This document shows, piece by piece, positions 33,348 through 37,440 of a stretch of DNA of 37,440 nucleotides. Source of the DNA: an uncultured Alphaproteobacteria bacterium (lineage in GTDB: Bacteria > Pseudomonadota > Alphaproteobacteria > Paracaedibacterales > CAIULA01); assembly GCA_903899945.1 (NCBI GenBank), contig CAIULA010000031.1, positions 1-37,440 of the forward strand, in the 5' to 3' direction. Made by a program: the position numbers and the translations under genes. The notes beneath the pieces are model-generated. The model was not told the DNA's origin. It did no database searches and saw only the letters and a program-made list of their open reading frames with translations. The number at the start of each line of letters is the position of its first letter. The stretch's first letter is position 1.

Positions 33348-34535
33348 ATGCCTCAGAAAATAAATGTATGGATTAACGAACCAAAAGCAATGAGCAAAGA
33401 CATAGAATTTTCAGCTATAGTTGAAGTACCAAATAATCCCAATAAAAAATTGTGGTATCTCCTACCCTTGTGTTTCTCAGACTATGTAACTGAGACTCAT
33501 GATCCTTATCTACTAGGCACTATTTTTTTTGCTATGATTAAAGGACAAAACATACATATTCATGGCAAAGTATCTTCATCTTTACTTAGAAATTTGGAGG
33601 ATTTTCAACAATATTGGGCATTATGGCATCCTGATCTCTTCAAAAAAGTGGAAGTAAGTGTAGAGAAAGAAATTGAGGAAGATCAGAAATCTCCCCCTGA
33701 AGCGATTTGTGCTTTTTCAGGTGGAGTTGATAGTTGTTTTACTGCGCTACGGCATAGTTACAAAGGAATCCAATATAATAGAAACTTAACCACTGGGCTT
33801 ATTATTCATGGTTTCGAAGTACCCTTGGAACAGGAAGCAATATTCCAAGAATCTTTTAAAAGAGCAAAAATTCTATTAAGCAGCTTAAAGATAGATCTCG
33901 TTCCAATGAAAACAAATATTCAAGAATTCACAATAAATTGGCTGTATGACTATATGGGGGGCCTGGCTTCTTGCCTCTCTCTTTTGTCAAAAAAATTTTC
34001 AACAGGCCTGATTGGAGGAAGTAGAGCTAACACCACCTCAACCACTATAGCTTTTCCATGGGGTTCTAATGCTATCTCAGATCAGCTATTATCTAGTCAT
34101 TCATTTCAAATTGTAAATGATGGAGGTTTTTTTACAAGGACAGAAAAAATAGCAGAGCTTGCGAAATATTGGCCAGAAAGTAATAAATATCTCCAAGTAT
34201 GCTGGCTTCGTAATGATAAAATCGGTAATTGTGGAAAATGCGCAAAATGTATCGTTAATATCTTAAATTACAAAGCCAATCTATTTAATCCCCCCGAATG
34301 TTTTCCTGGAAATGTTACCGAAAATGAAATCTTAAATATGAAAGTGCAATATATTACTCAAATTGAAGATTATATAGAAATTCTAGAACAAGCATACAAA
34401 AATGGATTGAAAAAAGAGAAATGGGTAAAAGCTTTAGAATTTGTTTTATTAAATGAAAATTCGCGAAAAATACAATTGGACTGGCAAAAGTATTTGTTAG
34501 AAAAATTTAAAATGACATTTATTCAGCAAATTTAA
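33348..34535 (+). CDS. PP-loop ATPase, QueC-like (ExsB superfamily)
   Basis: The 395-residue protein has the PP-loop FSGGVDS at 123-129, which activates a substrate carboxylate or base with ATP, and a C-terminal zinc-type cluster C285, C295-x2-C298-x2-C301 (NCGKCAKC), as in 7-cyano-7-deazaguanine synthase. The first ~110 residues are an unassigned domain not found in QueC (~230 residues). I prefer the ATG at 33348, with GTGAG seven nt upstream; a GTG at 33336 is possible. It is divergent from the deoxyinosose synthase, with about 65 nt between. It may form an amide or amidine-like bond in the product; not proven. Confidence 0.65.
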   Translation: MPQKINVWINEPKAMSKDIEFSAIVEVPNNPNKKLWYLLPLCFSDYVTETHDPYLLGTIFFAMIKGQNIHIHGKVSSSLLRNLEDFQQYWALWHPDLFKKVEVSVEKEIEEDQKSPPEAICAFSGGVDSCFTALRHSYKGIQYNRNLTTGLIIHGFEVPLEQEAIFQESFKRAKILLSSLKIDLVPMKTNIQEFTINWLYDYMGGLASCLSLLSKKFSTGLIGGSRANTTSTTIAFPWGSNAISDQLLSSHSFQIVNDGGFFTRTEKIAELAKYWPESNKYLQVCWLRNDKIGNCGKCAKCIVNILNYKANLFNPPECFPGNVTENEILNMKVQYITQIEDYIEILEQAYKNGLKKEKWVKALEFVLLNENSRKIQLDWQKYLLEKFKMTFIQQI

Positions 34536-34664
34536 CAACAAATCTTTTCCTTACATAAAAAGCACTTTTAAACTTTTGAGAGGAAATTTGGAGAGATAAC
34601 TAATTGTGAACAAGAAAAAATATATAATTATGTTTCAATTAAAACTACTTCTTGGACAATTAGA

Positions 34665-35728
34665 ATGAAAAAACAGAAGAGACCTACTCTCAGCACTTTT
34701 ATTTTTCGGTTTGATTCTGTTGTTAGAAACTCAATATCAAATCTACGATGGTTGTATTTGCATTTAAAAGCCAAAATAACTAATAAAGGATTTGTCTGCA
34801 ATGCCCTTTCAGGTGAATCAGACTACAATATTTGCATCAATCCAGACCTTACAGTTTCGTGTAATTGTTATGATATAAATAGTTATGGAAGACTGGGAAA
34901 TTTAAATAACAATACATTTGAAGAAATTTTTTCAGGTGAAGTTGCTAATGATTTTAGAAAAAAACTAGCAAGCGGAAAATTACCTATTTTTGACTGTGTA
35001 TGTTGTCATGAAAAAAAGTTAACCTCAAAAGAGGAAGCTAAAAAAGCTATAAGTGAATATAAATATCCTTACAAAGGAATAATGGTAGAGACTAATGGAG
35101 GTTGTAATTTAGATTGTGGATGTGGCAGGACCTTACGTAAATTAATGCAATATAAACCCCACTTTCAAAGGTGGAAATTATAGCGCAAAACCTAAAAAGA
35201 ATAGGGATAAAACATATATGCTATTACAACTTAGGGGAGCCATTTTTATCAAATAATATCTTATGTGAACTTAAAGAATTTCGCTCACACATGCCTGATA
35301 TAACGTTTAGTTTATCCACCAACGGGGTTCTGCTTAATACACCCGCAAAATATGAAGCTGCCTTAATGTTTGATGAAATAGTTTTTTCCATAGATGGTTG
35401 TGATCAACAAACAACGGTAAAATATCAAAAAGGCTCTAATTTTGAGCTTGCTTACAGTAACATGAAAAGGTTGGTAGAACTTAGAAACTTAAGAGAGCAA
35501 ACAAAGCCTATTATCATCTGGAAATATGTTGTTTTCAATTGGAATGATAAAAAGAAACATTTAGAAAAAACATTACAGTTAGCAAATGAAGCAAAAATTG
35601 ATAAAGTCTGCTTCTGGGGAACTTATTGGCCTATCCTTGGTACCTCTTGGCGTTTTTTGCTTGCAAGATATTGGAAAAAATATCCTCAAGATTTCAGATC
35701 ACGAGTAGTTAAAATACCTACCTTTTAA
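34665..35728 (+). pseudogene. Radical SAM protein with N-terminal SPASM-like region, frameshifted
   Basis: Two overlapping frames, 34665-35183 and 35171-35728, make one protein of about 350 residues. The first part holds a SPASM-like cluster (C57, C66, C68, C111, C113, C114 with LGNLNNNTFEEIFSG). Next comes the radical SAM start ETNGGCNLDCGCGRT (C147-x3-C151-x-C153), one residue short of CX3CX2C. The second frame continues with YYNLGEPFLSNN (GEP motif), TFSLSTNGVLLN and FSIDG. A one-base shift near 35160-35171 would join them. Both the shift and the short cysteine motif suggest decay. Function is unknown; BtrN, the deoxyinosamine dehydrogenase, has SPASM at the other end, so it is not a simple match. 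Confidence 0.7.
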
Positions 35729-35737
35729 AAAAGTTTT

Positions 35738-36991
35738 TTATTGATCAATATAAAGAGATAGCTGCTGAACTTTTAAAACAGCTTGATAAATTTTTTCCAT
35801 ATTTTCTCTCTTTGCCAGAAGTATTGAGTGGTGTATAAGGACGGTACTTTCAAATTGCCTGATGCTTTCTTGAAAGTGATTAGATGCATAGTTGGGCAAT
35901 AAAAGCCAATTATATTTTTGATCCCTTTTAGGGTGGAAAAGTTTACAATTATTGATTGGTTGATGATTTGTCTTAACCCAAAACCCTAATTCAGCAGTAA
36001 GAGCAGCACAAATTTGTGATATATTTTTATTATTAAAAAAGTTCCTATCTATCCTGAAATTAAAATGAAAATAGGCCCGTTTATTATTTTGATTATAGGG
36101 TGAAATATTCATCACCCCAGGCACTTCTTTTAAAAGCGCAGCAAGATAAGAAGCATTTTCTTCTCTTATTGCATTTTGGGCTGGAAGAGCCTCTAGTCCT
36201 GCACATAAAATGGCAGACTGAAATTCAGTTAAAGCAAAATTAGCTCCTATTAGACTCCCATCTTCTTCTAAGTAATATTTTCCTTTCCGACGCCCATCAT
36301 TATTCAGCAAAAACATTTTTTCGTATAAAGCCCCATCTTCTGTAGTAAGAATTCCTCCTTCTCCAGATGTTAATAGTTTTGATTGCTCAGTGCTAAAAAC
36401 TCCAATAGTGCCAAATGTACCAGCTTTTTTTCCGTTCCACTCGGCCCCATGAGCTTGAGAACAATCTTCAATAACAAAAAGATTGTATTTCTCAGCTAAG
36501 CTTAAAAATGCATCTACATTTGCCATGCATGAATGTAAATGTACCATCAATATTGCTTTAGTTTTTGATGTAATTGCTTGTTCTGTATGATAAGGAGACA
36601 TACACTGGGACGCAGGTTCAACATCCACTAAAATGGGGGTGGCATTTGCTCTCAAAACAGCAGTTGCACAAGAAACCCATGTTAAAGAGGGAACTATTAC
36701 TTCATCTCCTTTTGTAATTCCTAAAGCTTGTAAAGCTACTAATATTGCATTCGAGCCATGATCTAGAGTCAATACATGTCTGGAAGAGTTAAATTCGCTA
36801 AATTTTTCGCAAAATATTTCGTTAAAAGATAGATCTTTAGGGTCAAACTTACCAATAGACCATCTCTCTCCTTTTAAAACTTTTTTTATATATGCTTCTG
36901 TTTTTTGATTAGATTGAGGCCATTTCGGCCATTTCCTTTTTTGAGAAACAGGTTTTCCTCCATAAATAGCAAGCTTCTTAGTACCTATCAT
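35738..36991 (-). CDS. L-glutamine:(2-deoxy-)scyllo-inosose aminotransferase (BtrS/StsC type)
   Basis: The enzyme moves the amino group of glutamine to (2-deoxy-)scyllo-inosose using PLP. The 417-residue protein is a DegT/DnrJ/EryC1 aminotransferase: GSNAILVALQALG (79-91), VPSLTWVSCATAV (100-112), EDCSQAHGA (175-183) with D176, and the PLP lysine K205 in STEQSKLLTSGEGG. FQSAI and IHHSILLA near the end also match the BtrS/StsC subgroup, as I recall it. It starts at the ATG next to the upstream gene stop (one base shared) and converges with the broken radical SAM gene. With the synthase at 32158 it gives 2-deoxy-scyllo-inosamine. Confidence 0.85.
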   Translation of the reverse strand: MIGTKKLAIYGGKPVSQKRKWPKWPQSNQKTEAYIKKVLKGERWSIGKFDPKDLSFNEIFCEKFSEFNSSRHVLTLDHGSNAILVALQALGITKGDEVIVPSLTWVSCATAVLRANATPILVDVEPASQCMSPYHTEQAITSKTKAILMVHLHSCMANVDAFLSLAEKYNLFVIEDCSQAHGAEWNGKKAGTFGTIGVFSTEQSKLLTSGEGGILTTEDGALYEKMFLLNNDGRRKGKYYLEEDGSLIGANFALTEFQSAILCAGLEALPAQNAIREENASYLAALLKEVPGVMNISPYNQNNKRAYFHFNFRIDRNFFNNKNISQICAALTAELGFWVKTNHQPINNCKLFHPKRDQKYNWLLLPNYASNHFQESIRQFESTVLIHHSILLAKRENMEKIYQAVLKVQQLSLYIDQ

Positions 36992-37440
36992 TATTTATTC
37001 GCCGCATATTTATAATTTGAAAGTTGCGAGGATAGTACGCTCATATACTGCTCATAAAACTTCAAATAATAGTTATGGATTGGTCTCCCGTCTGCACGCC
37101 ATCTATTATCCAATAAGAATTGGGCAATATTGTAAAAGTCCATTGCTTGCGTATAGTCTTTAATATCATAATGAGTGCGCAATAGATCAAGGCGACAATA
37201 TATACTCAAATGAGCCCATGGTATATTATGGGGATTTTCCTGCTTATAGCTTTCCTCTTGTTCTACTTTTGTACTTCTAAAAAAGGAAGTTCTTTTAAAA
37301 GGAGTATTAAGATAATACTTATGATGGTTAAAGAGCTTAACCCTTTTTCCATTGAGATAAACTACTTGGATTCCTTTTCTTAAGGCAAAATTTAATACCT
37401 CCTCAATTTTATTGATGATAGGCTCTCCCTTATCGTTCAA
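36991..37440 (-). CDS. Unknown protein, C-terminal part (runs off the window)
   Basis: The last 149 codons of a reverse-strand gene are inside the window, and the frame is open to the edge. I do not recognise the family. Seen: a segment KGIQVVYLNGKRVKLFNHHK (~22-41), then a helical C-terminus with many Tyr (IHNYYLKFYEQYM). No signal or membrane segment is visible in this part. Its stop overlaps the start of the aminotransferase by one base, so it belongs to the same operon and presumably to the aminocyclitol island. Confidence 0.6.
   Translation of the reverse strand: MNDKGEPIINKIEEVLNFALRKGIQVVYLNGKRVKLFNHHKYYLNTPFKRTSFFRSTKVEQEESYKQENPHNIPWAHLSIYCRLDLLRTHYDIKDYTQAMDFYNIAQFLLDNRWRADGRPIHNYYLKFYEQYMSVLSSQLSNYKYAANK

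Noticed and set aside
34665-35728. BtrN-type deoxyinosamine dehydrogenase
   Set aside because: BtrN has the radical SAM core first and the auxiliary cluster last. Here the order is reversed, so I give only the superfamily.

Overview
The window looks like a chromosomal segment of a low-GC alphaproteobacterium of the Holosporales/Rickettsiales type, probably host-associated. Four things point that way: a DksA with a single cysteine where the four-cysteine zinc finger would be, a class IIA HAD protein with a D-L-W active-site start, an SRP RNA gene directly upstream of dnaX, and general AT-richness. A REP-like intergenic palindrome and an F-box (eukaryote-like) relic fit the same picture. The lineage is inferred from protein style, not from an rRNA.

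Region 1 (1-20.9 kb) is mostly housekeeping. It runs from the 5' end of tuf with tRNA-Gly and tRNA-Tyr through a HAD hydrolase, radA, a small secreted repeat protein, an MFS transporter, ybaB-dnaX-SRP RNA, dksA, a SixA-like phosphatase, dprA, a class II aldolase, aroC-ccmB, a frameshifted secreted protein, a CinA-domain protein and a DASS carboxylate transporter. It continues with rarA, aspC, a Nudix hydrolase, a CPBP protease, birA, a VanX-like dipeptidase and a secreted His-tract/alanine-proline repeat protein, and ends at tRNA-Arg(ACG).

Region 2 (20.9-24.9 kb) starts right after tRNA-Arg and is decayed DNA. It holds short GGTAGCA direct repeats, a broken gene with a motif I associate with phage/plasmid proteins, a tRNA-Thr(CGT)-like relic, a frameshifted MFS transporter and a frameshifted secreted F-box protein. 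This looks like the remains of one or more integrated elements.

Region 3 (24.9-37.4 kb, continuing past the window) is an AT-rich biosynthetic island and the main find. It encodes a 2-deoxy-scyllo-inosose synthase (BtrC-type, with DSVLSLKQAVN in place of the AroB motif) and a BtrS/StsC-type glutamine:(2-deoxy-)scyllo-inosose aminotransferase. These are the first two committed steps of 2-deoxystreptamine-type aminocyclitol synthesis. With them are a JmjC/cupin-8 oxygenase, a QueC-like PP-loop ATPase, a broken radical SAM protein with an N-terminal SPASM-like part, and a tightly packed seven-gene operon: ferritin-like diiron candidate, HAD phosphatase, quinone-reductase-like flavoprotein, LOG-family protein, SAM methyltransferase, pyruvyltransferase-like protein and GT8-like glycosyltransferase. 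I infer that the island makes, or once made, a glycosylated and tailored aminocyclitol, either a soluble metabolite or a surface decoration. The frameshifted radical SAM gene means the pathway may be partly decayed or use another enzyme for that step.
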